Position numbers and translations under genes: made by a program. Shown here piece by piece: positions 24,810 to 36,089 of a stretch of DNA of 64,000 bases. Positions within the stretch are counted from its first letter, which is position 1; every line of letters begins with the position of its first letter. The DNA lies in assembly GCF_018873765.1 (NCBI RefSeq), contig NC_057925.1, forward strand, positions 59,470,970 to 59,534,969. Direction: 5' to 3'. The notes under the pieces are model-generated. The model worked only from the letters and a program-made list of their open reading frames with translations, made no database searches and had not been told where the DNA came from. Source of the DNA: Telopea speciosissima. Lineage: Eukaryota; Streptophyta; Magnoliopsida; Proteales; Proteaceae.

Positions 24810-25340
24810 GGCGCCATGGATCAAGGTGTCGGTATTGTATCGACTGATACTTTCAATATCACTAGTATTAATATATGTTATCCGTTGTACCTGATACTAA
24901 AACAATACAGATATAGAATGAAATACAAGAGTTACACGGAAGCAATGAAGTCGAGAAATCTGCCATACTCTTACAAGATGGTGTTGAGGCTGGATTAGAC
25001 TCTCGTATGCCTAGATGGAATCCACTAACTCTTTTGAATTCCATCTGTGTACCATCGTTAGGCATATGAGAATGGTTCTCATACGAGAATCATTCTCATA
25101 GTATTTGGACACTTCTTTCTCAAGGTAATGAGCTTCAATTTCTTGTTGAAAGAGTTCCTTAACATGAAGATATGTAAGAACAGAAAGGGCTAGCTTCAGC
25201 GATGTTCAAAAAATTTAGAAGAAATTATAAAGCCTCCAAGCAAACAAATATATCTCGAGGCTAGATCAGGTTCTCATACGAGAATACTTTCTTGAATTCC
25301 TTCTGTGCGTCATCTGACGCATGTGTATAGTTCTCCTACA
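24810..25340. repeat. TATCGG-type words and TTCTCATACGAGAA palindromes
   Basis: 'gtcggtattgtatcgactgata' (about 24828) belongs to the dispersed TATCGG family. The palindrome 'ttctcatacgagaa' occurs at about 25077 and 25272, with relatives at 25331, inside diverged 'gaattcc(a/t)tctgtg' repeats. Confidence 0.5.
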
Positions 25341-25751
25341 AGAACTTGAATCATTATCATATTTCTCTTTTATTTTTTTTGAGGGGGGGGGGGTAAAATC
25401 TCTGGTTTTTTTTTTTATGAAAAAAAATCTCTGCTTTTGATTGAGTAAATCAAACTCTCGCAAGAAATAAAGTATCTCTCATGGGGTTCTGGTTCTATAA
25501 ATTCTAGGTTGGCTGAGCTCCCAAAGAAAGTTTTGCCACTATAATTGATTTCATTAACTAACTTGGATTTGCCGTATTAAAATCCTCTGCAGTACTGGCG
25601 GGACGGCTCTTGATTTGCCTCCACACAGTAAAAAACAATAGTTCATTCAAGTCGCCACTCAACAAGACTGCACTGATCCATCGATATGGGTGTGCTCCTA
25701 TTAAATGCCCCACCACCAAAGTTGTACTTTAAACTTTAATGAAAAATAAAA

Positions 25752-26147
25752 GGAAAAATTACAAGATTAGTTACTTCTGGGTTTTCATTTACAAAACTGT
25801 CCACCCTATATTTGAGTTAACAAAAATAGATAAAAACAAGTTAAGGTTTACAAAATTGGACAAAATAGTGTCTCTCCCTCCCACATTTATTTTTTTAGAC
25901 ATTTTTACCCTTGTCATTGCCTTTTTGTCCAGGCATCCTCCGTTCCCTGCAACCCTACCCTTGTCCCAGCCACCACCATTCTCTGCTATCCCAAGTAACA
26001 AAGGCAAAAAAAGAGATTTTTTTAGAGGGGAACTGGCGAACTCTCGAGGAAGGAAGGAGTTGTTTTTGTTTATTTTTGTTAACTCAAACATAGAGTGGAC
26101 AGTTTTGTAAATGAAAATCCAAAAATAGCTAATCATGTTATTTTCCC
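25752..26147. mobile_element. Mutator-like MITE with perfect 9-bp target duplication
   Basis: The terminal inverted repeats are about 86 bases and roughly 85-90% alike. Left reads 'ggaaaaattacaagattag'... 'catttacaaaactgtccacc'; right ends 'ggacagttttgtaaatg'...'gctaatcatgttattttccc'. The element is flanked on both sides by the same 9 bases, aaaataaaa (25743-25751 and 26148-26156). Long terminal repeats plus a 9-bp duplication define Mutator-like elements. It is 396 bases long and has no transposase. Open frames on both strands (25739-26110 and 25789-26136) are by-products of the palindromic ends. Confidence 0.9.
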
Positions 26148-26454
26148 AAAATAAAAAGTCTTCAATTCCTAAATGGATATATAATTCCTTTATGGTTGAA
26201 AGACAAAATTTTCCCTAATTAGATTACATAGCCTCTCTCTCTCTTACCTAGTGGTAAATTAGAGTTGGGCTATTATTGGTCACTCAAAGTCTCAAACATA
26301 CAGTTATTAATAAAGATTAAGAAATAATGTTGTCTAAGGTCTATTTATAGCGAGGTTGACACCAATCATTTTTTAAGGCTATTTTGATTCAAACACTTAT
26401 CTGAGTAGGCTCAAAGTTTCTTTTGCTGGGGTGGGTGTAAAGTTGAGGAGTGAA

Positions 26455-26957
26455 AAGGACATCAATTTTAGGGGTATTAAAAGTTGGCCTTTACCGGTTG
26501 AAGTCCGTGATTGGCTTGGTTCGATTATTAAACGTGTTGGGTTTAAGCACTGACTGCTTAATAATCAGGTTGTCTTAATGCAAGGTAGAGCCATAGAGGT
26601 AGTGGTCCCATGGTTGCCCAATCGATAGTGATTGAATATTTTGATCGATTGATTACCGAGCATTTGTACCTTGATTATAGCCTGTTTAAGTCAATCTAGC
26701 TAGATTATAACCGTTTAGGGACCATTTATAGCCCAATTAGGTAGTTAGTCCGTGTAAAGCCCTATTATAGCCCAATTAACTCAATTACCTTGAACTTGAT
26801 TATGGACCAGTAATCGACGAATTAAATAGAAACACGTCCATGCTTGGCCTACAAAGGTCGATCACCTAAACAAGCGGAAATAGTGCGGGAGTTTAACTTG
26901 ATGGGGACCGATTGATTAAGCCCAACCAAAAGTGTCCGAACCCGACCAATTGACACT
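26455..26957. repeat. dispersed GATCGATT/CCGACC repeat, copy 1
   Basis: It runs from 'aggggtattaaaagttgg' to 'ccaattgacactcct', a weak inverted end. It shares 'tatagcccaattaac', 'atagaaacacgtccatgct' and 'ggggaccgattgattaagcc' with 28624-29021, and its last part with 27650-27840. Confidence 0.6.
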
Positions 26958-27371
26958 CCTTATCTATTTTATATTTTCTCATAAATAGTCAAAATTGTCC
27001 CCACCCTTGTCACTAATGTAAAGAAGGGTCTCAATATCTTATATTGAAAATTTTGTTTTAATAGTTTTTCTCCTTTTGGGGTTTGATTTTCATTTCGGCC
27101 CTTCAAATCGATTTTTATTTTTATTGATTTCTAAAATACCCAAACTGAAGCCGAATCAGTAAACATTCCGCTCTATTCATTTTTCTAATCAATTTCGATT
27201 GGTCCAAGTAGCTTGAACTGGAATTTGACACCCGTAGGTAGGGGTATCAATTCTATTCTTGCACCAGTATCAAAGTCATTTATATTGTTCGAAATGCCAT
27301 CATATGTATGTCCATTGAGATTGAGACCTATAGAGCTCCAAATGCACGAGATTTATTTATGGCCAAATGTT

Positions 27372-27490
27372 CACTGTGTCGGGGCTGCAGGATGCGCCTA
27401 GACACATGGGGGTGGGTGAAATGACCATCCCGCCCCTCTAAATGGCCACTCCATGTGTCTGGACGTAGCCTGTGCTCCCAGGCAGAGAAC
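27372..27490. mobile_element. foldback MITE
   Basis: The left arm 'gcgcctagacacatggg' and right arm 'ccatgtgtctggacgtagcc' are inverted near-copies, with a GC-richer centre 'gaccatcccgcccctc'. It resembles family A in build but not in end sequence. Confidence 0.65.
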
Positions 27491-28470
27491 AATTGCCCTT
27501 TATTTATTTAGCCATTAGTCCAGTGAAGAACATTCTCTCAAATAAGTTCTTGTTCCATTCCTAAGATTTGAATATCATTAGGATCTATTTGGACCAAACT
27601 TGCATACGTTGATTGAGGACCACTTAGTATGAACCCACTCATAGGCACGTTAAGTCCGTTTCTAGCCCGTTTATAGACTGGTACTTGACCAACTGTTTAT
27701 AAATAAGACCTTGCCTAACCTATGAGGACCGATTACTTAAATGAGGCAGTCACTATGAGGGATCCAAAAATAGGGAGGATCGATTAAACCCCACCGAAAC
27801 TGGTCCGGACTGACTGATTAACACTCCTACCCCTAGACCTCATTTAAGAAGAAGAATATAGGTGCTATTATAATAACTTTTTGAAAATGTTCATTTGAGA
27901 AAAATAGCTTCTGTAGTATACTCAACTAAGTTTGAGAAATGATGAAATTTATCTTCTACCCTAACTAGTTAACCAAAAATAAATAGGGATTAGTATAAAT
28001 AAAATTTTTGTAAACATTTGCATAGTTTAATATAAACTGAGTATTATGCTTCAGATTTTTTAAATTCACATAATCAATGACTGTTTCTCAAGTTTGGATG
28101 GCATTTCATCGAAAGTCTTTCAAAACATATAATCCCCCATAATTTCTCTTTCTTGGGTTATTCATTCTTTTGTGTTAAATTTTCCTTCTTTTTTTTTTTG
28201 GGTTATTCAATGACTTCTAATTTCTTTTCTCTCACACGATATAAATTAGAAATTCGACATGAGGACCCACGAAGGTATTTTTGCAAATTTTTTTATTGAA
28301 ATTTTGTAATTATAATTTATATTTTGTGATGTTTAAACAAAAATAAATAAATTCTAAACTTACAGATTTTAATTCTTATGAGCCCTAAATTTCAATCGCC
28401 TTTTAGGAAAATAATTTTTATTTTCTCTCTCAAAAAAATGACAGGATTCACCTTAAATTTGAATCTACTC

Positions 28471-28522
28471 TATTTGACTACCTTCTTTAAGTATCTATTT
28501 GACTACCTTCTTTAAGTATCAT
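28471..28522 (+). repeat. 25-bp tandem duplication
   Basis: 'tatttgactaccttctttaa' plus 'gtatc' occurs twice head to tail. Confidence 0.95.
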
Positions 28523-28623
28523 AATCACTGCTAATCAAAGTAACTTTAATTATACATGATTAAAATCGTGATCCTCAATTACACTTTACGGCAGATACCT
28601 CGTCATAACCTACCTACCCGTTA

Positions 28624-29021
28624 GGGGAGTCAAAAACTGGTTCACATCGGTAGGCTTGACCTGAATCGATCAGTTGAAACTCAAGACCGGTCTAATTGGT
28701 TATTTAAAGTTCGGACTCAATTACTAATCCATTAATATCAGGCGTTCCGGTGCAAGGTACTAGCCTGACAGTCACTCAACCTAGACCGATCGTTAATAGA
28801 CCATTTATAGTCCGATTTGCCTATTTAAACCCAATTATAGTCTGATTAGTCAATTAACCCAATTCTAAACTGGTGACCAATCAATTGAATAGAAACATAT
28901 CCATGCTCAAGCTTACGAGACCCGATTACTTGAACGGTTGAAGTATTGTAGGGCCTTAAATTGGTAAGGACCGATTAGGCTCTACCAAAACCGACCAAGC
29001 CCTACCGATTGGCACCCCCTC
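28624..29021. repeat. dispersed GATCGATT/CCGACC repeat, copy 3
   Basis: It runs from 'aggggagtcaaaaactgg' to 'ccgattggcacccc', which are short inverted ends of a type seen in hAT MITEs. The inner part matches 26455-26957. No target duplication was found. Confidence 0.55.
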
Positions 29022-29149
29022 ACAGATCTAAAACACAGTATCATGTTAGTGTATCGGTATCGATATTGATTTCGACTGGACTTAATACTAACATTGAACT
29101 GATGCGATAGCCACGTATCGGTATCAACATCCGATAGAGTAATTTAAAT

Positions 29150-29450
29150 CCCTGCTACCCGTGTAGCCGACAACATACTAACTTCCGAGGAGGAGCAATC
29201 GCTTCGCTTCGCTTCGGTTGGGCCAGAAGCTAAGGAAGCATCCATGATCCATATTTTCTCGACTGCGTACACCCCATTAAAGCCCTACATGTTTTGAGGG
29301 CATTGTGGTCAAAACAACAAGTAATAGGATTGTCCAATCAATCTTATTCGCTCCAATTCCATGACTATGGTATCTTCGTAATATTAAACAATCATCCGTC
29401 CATTTTGGTAAGCTAAGCTGAATAAATATTTAGACCCTGGCCCGTGTGGC
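29150..29450 (+). promoter_or_regulatory. upstream region of the bHLH gene
   Basis: Between the last repeat (TATCGG words to about 29140) and the leader. It contains a short CGCTT repeat (about 29199-29217) and an AATAAATA motif near 29425 that could serve as a TATA-like element. The transcription start is not determinable by eye. Confidence 0.3.
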
Positions 29451-30446
29451 GAAGATTGCGGCTTTCCTCAGCTATACTGCTCTGTCTCCATTGGCTCCAC
29501 TTTAGCAGAGAAGAAAAGCTAAAATCCCCAATCCTTCTGTCTCTCTCTCTCATCTTTATCAAGCTCTCTTGCTGCCATGAACAGATACAGCAGCGACCTT
29601 TCTGTGGATGCTAAAGGCTCTAAAATGTTTGCTTGATTTCGGTGCTTTGTAGAAATACAGAGAGGAAAAGAAAGGGATTGGTTTCTTTCTCTGCCTTATT
29701 TGCCTTTTCTTTGTTATATGTTTCTCTCTCTCTATCTCTTTCTCTTCTATTCCGCTTTGTGCTTTGAACTTTACTTCTTAGCTTTAGTTCCTCACAGTGA
29801 TTTGGATTTCGGGAATAGAAAGCTTGGACTGCAGAGATTTCAGATTTCTTCTCTGTTTCTTTTGGAGGTTTAGATTGTGCTGTTTTTAGTGGTGGGTTGG
29901 GGGGAAGGGAGGTGGGGAGTAAGGTGGCTTTTTTTCCAGTTTAAGCGCTTCTACTTTTTCTCGATTCGTGACTGAATTATTGGAGCTCAGGAGAAAGATT
30001 ACGTAGCTTTTGGAAAGGGTGGTAGTTGGGGTGATAGTGCTTTTCTGTTGGTGCTCCAATGGCGAAGAGGCGGAAATGGGGAGGATTCCAGTTTTCGGTT
30101 GAGGTAGAGTTTAATTGGATTCTGTTACATATAGTGAGTTGATTTAGCGTTCGATCCGTCTGAAGCAGCTTGAGGCTTGGAGTTCTAACTATGTTGACGT
30201 GTTCGAGAGCTCTTCTGTTGATAGAAAGTTGAAGAAGAGAGCAGAATTTGCCAGTTTCACCTGAATCATATCACTTGTGATTATTTTCTTCCATTTACGA
30301 TTTAGGGTTTTTTTTTTTTTTTTTTTTTCCCATTTCCCGATCAGGGGATGTATGCGTCTCTAGCATCCTCGAAAGACATTAGTCTTTTGTTTCCTTCGAC
30401 CTTCAAGCATTCGGAAGCAAAACTGCAACATAAGAACAGAGAAACC
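29450..30446 (+). other. long 5' leader of the bHLH gene with upstream ORFs
   Basis: About 1 kb of TC-rich leader-like sequence. Two short upstream frames stand out: one of 19 codons from ATG 29577 (begins MNRYSSDL) and one of 27 codons from about 30060 (begins MAKRRKWGGF). A 22-base T run ends just before 30330. An intron in the leader is possible but not provable here. Confidence 0.5.
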
Positions 30447-32349
30447 ATGGCTTCGGAACCCCACCATCGCCATCAACAGCAGCAGCTGAATTCCGGTCCT
30501 ATGCGGTTGCGCTCTGCCCCGAGCTCTTTGCTTGAAAATTACGTGGACGGTAGCAGCGGTGAGGGGGAAGGAGGATCCGAGGAATTCCTCCAGCCCCATT
30601 CGTCGAGTCCCGAGGCAGAGAGCATGTTTGCAAGGTTCATGTCTTGTGGTGGTGGTGGCGTTGGCTCTCCTTCACCTGATCTTCGTGAGATAGGTGATAA
30701 GTCTCCAGCAGTATCGACACCGACCACCAGAGCAATTAATCAGAGGGAATCTCAGTTCATGGCATCGATGGAGCACGAAACAGAGGTTGTTCCTCAGCAG
30801 AATGGGTACCCTCCAGTTAGACAGATGCTTTATCAAGCTGCGTTACCGGCTTCTCTGCCTAGTCAGAGCTCAGCCACCATGGATAACTCTTACGGGATGG
30901 TGAATTCGATGACCATGGAACACAAGAATCCTTCTCAGATGAAGGCCAACTCCAATCTTATCAGGCATAGCAGCTCTCCCGCTGGGCTTTTTTCTCACCT
31001 AAACGTGGAAAACGGTACAGCTTTTCACTTCTTCTCAACTCATCCTTTTATATTTCCTTAATTAATTTCAGACAATTTTCTTAAACCCAGTCGAAGTATC
31101 TATTGCTTTATGCAAATCCCGTAAGAAATTTACACTTTAGCAATAGATCAAGTTTTTAGGGCATTTAAAATTTCAGTCATGAACTCATGTTTAATAGTTT
31201 AAACAATGAATTACTGAGAACTTCTTAGCAAATAGCAGGCTACGGCTTGATGAGAGGACTGGGGAATTTCAGAGCGGGGAATTCTGCTAATAGAGAAGCA
31301 GCTCCAGCAACGAGCAGGTTGAAGAATCAGATAAATTTCTCATCTGGGCCACCTTCTTCCTCGGGGCTAATGTCTCAAATCTCTGAAATTGGAAACGAAA
31401 GCATCGGAGCTAATAGCCTGGATGATGGGAGCTTGGGAAACAGCCGATGTTACATCCCGAGCTTCCCGATGGGTTCTTGGGATGATTCTGCACTTGTTTC
31501 GGAGAATTTCTCTGGCCTGAAAAGAGTTAGAGTTAATAATGGAAAGATGCTTTCTGGTTTAAACCCATCGGAGACTCGGGTAGAACTATTAATGCTTTTT
31601 GATTAATTTTGCATGGATTGAGTACTTCTTCATTTTCCTTTAACGTTTCCCTGATGCCATGTATTATTTCTCAGAATGGAGAAGCAGGGAACCGCCCACC
31701 TGGTTTGACCCATCATTTAAGTTTGCCAAAGACTTCCACCGAGATTGCTGCCATGGAAAAGTTTTTTCCAAGACTCTGTTCCTTGTAAGATCCGAGCCAA
31801 GCGGGGTTGTGCCACTCACCCACGGAGCATCGCAGAGAGGGTAAATTTTTAAAAGCTTTTAGTATATTTATTAATCTTGGTTTCAAATTCAATATATCAG
31901 TGAGGATATTATATTGCTTGGTGGGTTTATTATCCCCCATTGCAGGTGAGAAGAACTCGGATTAGTGAAAGAATGAGGAAATTGCAGGAGCTTGTCCCCA
32001 ACATGGAGAAGGTAAAACTTTTTCAGACATCACTTCCCTCTAAAACAAATTATGCTTTTTATGTTGTTGAAGCTGAAGGCCTCAAAGACACATTTTCTTC
32101 TTGGCAGCAAACCAACACAGCAGACATGTTAGACTTGGCTGTGGATTACATAAAAGAACTCCAAAAACAGGTCAAGGTAAGGAGGACAATAATTTCCATC
32201 ATAAGTTTAAAACCCCTTCTCACTAAAGATATATATATTTTTTGGTCTTCCCTTAACAATTTCCATTTCTCTTGCAGAAGCTCACGGATAATCAAGCTAA
32301 CTGTAGCTGTTCGAGTAAGCAGAAGCCTTACTCAAGTCCTGTGGTGTGA
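30447..32349 (+). CDS. bHLH transcription factor (bHLH122/130-like), frameshifted before the bHLH domain
   Basis: Exons: 30447-31014, 31239-31579, 31675-31840, 31946-32011, 32108-32176, 32278-32349, all GT-AG. The N-terminus (LRSAPSSLLENYV, SSPEAESMFARF) and the middle (IPSFPMGSWDD, NRPPGLTHHLSLPKTSTEI) match the plant bHLH122/130 (FBH) family, whose members bind E-boxes, some in the CONSTANS promoter. The domain follows in exons 3-5: KRGCATHPRSIAERVRRTRI, then MRKLQELVPNMEK and TADMLDLAVDYIKELQKQVK. The tail is rich in Cys and Ser. Exon 3 is 166 bases while its neighbours are in phase 0. In the T6 run at 31762-31767 the frame slips: the upstream frame ends at TAA 31786-31788, about 340 residues in, before the bHLH. 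With the slip ignored the protein would be about 426 residues. Either a mutation or a homopolymer sequencing error explains it. An in-frame ATG at 30348 is an alternative start; 30447 has the better context (accATGg) and fits family N-termini. Confidence 0.88.
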
Positions 32350-32640
32350 CTTGCTTCTGTACAGTAAATAAAAGAAGAATGTATGGCAGAGGAGATAGTG
32401 AACAAAGCTGACTCTTCTTTGTAGGACAACATCAGAGGAGGAAGAAGAAGAGACTATGGATGGGTGGATGTGGGGGGGGGGGGGGGGGCTGCTATGCATC
32501 TCTTCTGCAGAAAAAGATCCATGTCCACTAGGCTAACAAAAGTTACCGATGACGCCATAAAAGACAAAGATAGAACTGTATAGCACATGTTTGGCAAAAT
32601 ACCTTTGTATGCATTTACTGGCTTAGTGAGGAGTAGAACC
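32350..32640 (+). other. 3' UTR and downstream of the bHLH gene
   Basis: It follows the TGA at 32347-32349. It contains AATAAA at about 32365 and a poly-G run of about 18 (32472-32489). Confidence 0.5.
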
Positions 32641-34120
32641 TCTTTATATCAATTCTCATTTCTCAAAAGAGTAGAAAGAGCAGAGCCAGACCAGAGAGTA
32701 CCTCCACTATTCACATAAGAAATACACTCAATTCAAGGTACTTCAACTAAGCCTTTTCCAACTGAATGGGGTGGGCTAAATGAATGATTCCTCATTCAAA
32801 CTAATTAAGGACATGTTAATTATCAAGCTTAGGTTATTCAACAATATCAAGAAAGAAGCCAAGAATTGCAAAATTTTCTCATGACCAATTTTCAAAGGAT
32901 TTATGATTTGACAGGGTGATTCTAAGTCAAAAACCTTATAAGCATTGAGTTTTAGATTTGAGGGCTGATTCTAAGATTTTTTTAAACCAATTCCGGTTAA
33001 TCGGCCTCAATTCTGTGTTTTGAATACTTGGTGAGACAACTTTTTCCTACCACTGTACTCTAATGCCGCCTCTGCAAATGTTTAAGCCACATTAAACATC
33101 TTTTCTGCAACTTTTTCTTTAATCAAGGTTATAGTCAACATTCTCACGTTAACTATACCTTTTTTTTTAATTGTTTCTTTATCGCCCAACACATAAGGAG
33201 CATATAGAAATAGAACTCACGTGCCCAGAGTATCTGGCTTGATCTTTCAAGTGCTCAATAGTTAGTCAATAGTCAAATACCTAATAATGATCCATACTCA
33301 TTAGGAGAGGAAATATGATTCATATAAGGCCCTTGTAAGTGGGTCATTTTTTCAACGTCAGATTGGAATCAATGCACTCTTATACAGGATTTTAGTGCAC
33401 GGTAGGGCACCCGGTATTGGTCACCGTTGATACTGATACCGATACCGATCAGGGTTTTTTACCATTGATACAGATATGATATCAATACCTAAATCCATGC
33501 TCTTATAACATAGTAAAAGGAGTCCATATTGGTTCTGTGGTTCCTCACAAATGGGGATAAAATGAAGTGTCCAAGCCCACAAAATAGGTCAATGAGCACG
33601 CAATGTTTCTACTTTGAGGCTACTGTGGGATGGGAAGGGTAAACAAATAATCTGATTCTACAGAATCGAACCAAATCAGGACCCTATTTAAACCCAGACA
33701 GGATACATTAGACATACACAGAGACACACAAAAGCACATAGAAGAAGACGCAGTATCTCTCTCTGTCTCTCTGTATTTTATCTTTATTGAGCCTATAAAG
33801 TAAATATTGATAATTCACTCTAGGTTTAAGTCAGGGGTATATCTGACCTAACACATTGTGAGAGTGTGGTTAGGGTCAGGGAGAATATTATATATTCAAC
33901 CTTAAAGTCCTCACAACCGTCATTTTTTTATTTATTTTATATTCCTACTCACGGGAGAAAGAGTGAAAAGGCTGTGGAAGACTAAAGGGAAGGAAAAGCT
34001 TGAGGATCGACAACTGCCATTAAAACAAGGTATGTTAATTATGATTCACAGTTTATGGTGTTCCAAGTCTATATGGGCACGTGTATGATCGATTGGGATT
34101 CTTAAATCCCCACAAAACAA

Positions 34121-34161
<41 letters not shown>

Positions 34162-34860
34162 TCCTGCAGCCACCAATTACCAGTAGAGCATGAAATGCTA
34201 TAGAATTTAGTTTTGCTTTCCAATTTTAACAGTTTGACGTCGAGTTGTTTTCTTTGTTGCATTTCCTTGTTTTCCCAATGAAGTAGTTATGGGTGAGTTC
34301 ATTTGGACATTCAAACAACCACCACGTATGCGTCTCATTTAATACGTCAATCCCTCCATAAATAATCGCTGGTAGTATCCCACAAGCTTTCCTCTTCCTT
34401 TAGTTTAAGTCTCTCTTTCATACTATTAGCATCTCTCTGAATGACACTAGCTGTATTTACAATAAGTAACTCTTTTTTTATTATTTCTTGCCTTATTTTT
34501 AAAATTTCTTTTTAATGAGGTGGGTTTTCAAAATAATTAAAAAATAACTCACAATTATATTATTTTTAAGAGTTATTGTTGTCTTACACACATTTCGAAT
34601 ACATTTGTGAAATGACAAGATTTTATCTGAGTTTTAAGAAGAAGTTGGCTACAATATAAGAAAAATTACAATGCAAATTATTTGACACCTTAGGGGATGT
34701 CAATTGCTATAATACGGAACAATCCACCTAGTTTTCACCATTTAACAAAATGATAAGGCAATTCTTACCATTAGATATTTTTTTAAATGACCTGAAATTA
34801 TTGATATTTTAATTCACTCTAAGAGTCTAACTCATACTCTTAAATGTACATATATAATAA
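32640..34860. other. intergenic DNA, no gene seen
   Basis: AT-rich. 33405-33495 carries 'ggtattggtcaccg' and 'ataccgataccgatcag' words of the TATCGG family. A (CT)19 microsatellite lies at 34122-34159. Confidence 0.5.
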
Positions 34861-34866
34861 GACCGT

Positions 34867-35033
34867 GTTTTTCTTAAGCCACAGTGAATGGATTTTCATT
34901 CATTGCGGGGCTTCACATGTGCACAGGAGGGTATTGGGATAGTATTTTAGGGAACATACTAAAACCCTGTAGGGGTTTGTGAACTCTAGGATGGTATGGT
35001 GAACCGTCATTGCATGGTGAAGGAAAACTTTCG
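34867..35033. repeat. dispersed MITE-like repeat, copy 2
   Basis: This matches 2976-3127 over its length, for example 'gggaacatactaaaaccctg', 'ctaggatggtatggtgaacc' and 'gtgaaggaaaactttc'. Confidence 0.65.
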
Positions 35034-35061
35034 CTTATATAGTAAGATTTTCCTATATAGG

Positions 35062-35222
35062 AAGTAGTTTTTTGTCCAGGAATGTGGCCAACACTAGTAC
35101 TTCCGTATGTCTATTTTTGTCCTCAAAACAAGGGGATAGAGGTGTCTTTTCATATGGGGAGGAGAGTGATAGACTCATGGGAGTGTTGGCGATGGCCACC
35201 CTCCTAGGCAGTTTTATTTCCC
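35062..35222. mobile_element. foldback MITE, family B
   Basis: The left arm has 'tttttgtccaggaatgtggcc' start and 'aacactagtacttccgtatg'; the right arm has 'catgggagtgttggcgatgg' and 'ccaccctcctaggcag'. The arms are inverted near-copies, as at 21081 and 61859. Confidence 0.75.
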
Positions 35223-35827
35223 TAGGGAGCATTCTTTGTGGGGAGTGAAGTGGTCACGCAGTCATTTTTTCCCCAACTATGTCTAGGCGTGGCCCTTGTG
35301 TCCCCCAGAAAACTTTTATCCATATATATATTGGTACATACTTGTTGAAGTATCCAACCGACCAAAAACTTAAATTATTTAATGATAAGACCCAACAGGT
35401 ACATGAAGTCAATCCAAGATCAAAGAGTTTCCAATATATGATTAATTCCCAACGTCACTCTCCATAATTTGCCATAATTTGTCACTTTCTTAGCTAGAAC
35501 TCAATCTATGATTAATTCCCAACATCACTCTTCATAACCTTGGGATTTCTTTGTCAACAAAATTTTTGGCACTATCTAACTAACCTCATGACAAATATTT
35601 GTGTTGATTTAATAATACCTCATAATAACTTAAACTAAAATCATTTTCACAAATTGTTTTCGATTTTGGGGGAATCTAATAATTAATTTTATGGTCCCAT
35701 GAAGGAGAAAGAAATTGAAATTGAATGGATAGGCTTGTGGGATGCATCTCTTAGGCATTGCCCCTCCAAAATTTGTTTCATCTTATACTGGGTTTGGAAA
35801 AAAAAAAAAACTAAAGTGGACATGGTT

Positions 35828-36085
35828 TTAAGTATCGGTATCGTATCGCTCGTATCAGACAATACGTATCGGTTTTGTCAGTCACCGATGTCGATACCGT
35901 ATCAATACCATATCGATGATGCAGTACGGACAAAGGGTAAAATAGTTTTAAAAAACTCATTTTTTAAAAAAATTTTAAGAGTAATTTTGTCTGATACAGT
36001 CGATCCAGACCGATACCATAATGATATCATATCAGTTTTGTGTGTTATCGATACCTGTTCCGATACCGTGCACTAAAACCATGAC
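35828..36085. repeat. TATCGG-type dispersed repeat
   Basis: It starts 'ttaagtatcggtatcgtatcg' type sequence and ends 'cgataccgtgcactaaaacc', with further 'ccgatgtcgatacc' and 'gaccgatacc' words between. The ends are inverted, and the centre has a T/A-rich stretch. The same word cluster occurs at 16160, 20046, 24828, 29040, 33405, 38470 and 39090. Confidence 0.65.
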
Positions 36086-36089
36086 AGTG

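Noticed and set aside
25739..26136. Overlapping open frames of 123 and 115 residues on both strands, with similar proteins
   Set aside because: They are mirror images produced by the inverted repeats of the Mutator-like MITE, not genes.
30360..30727. Open frames antisense to the first bHLH exon
   Set aside because: Shadows of a real coding exon.
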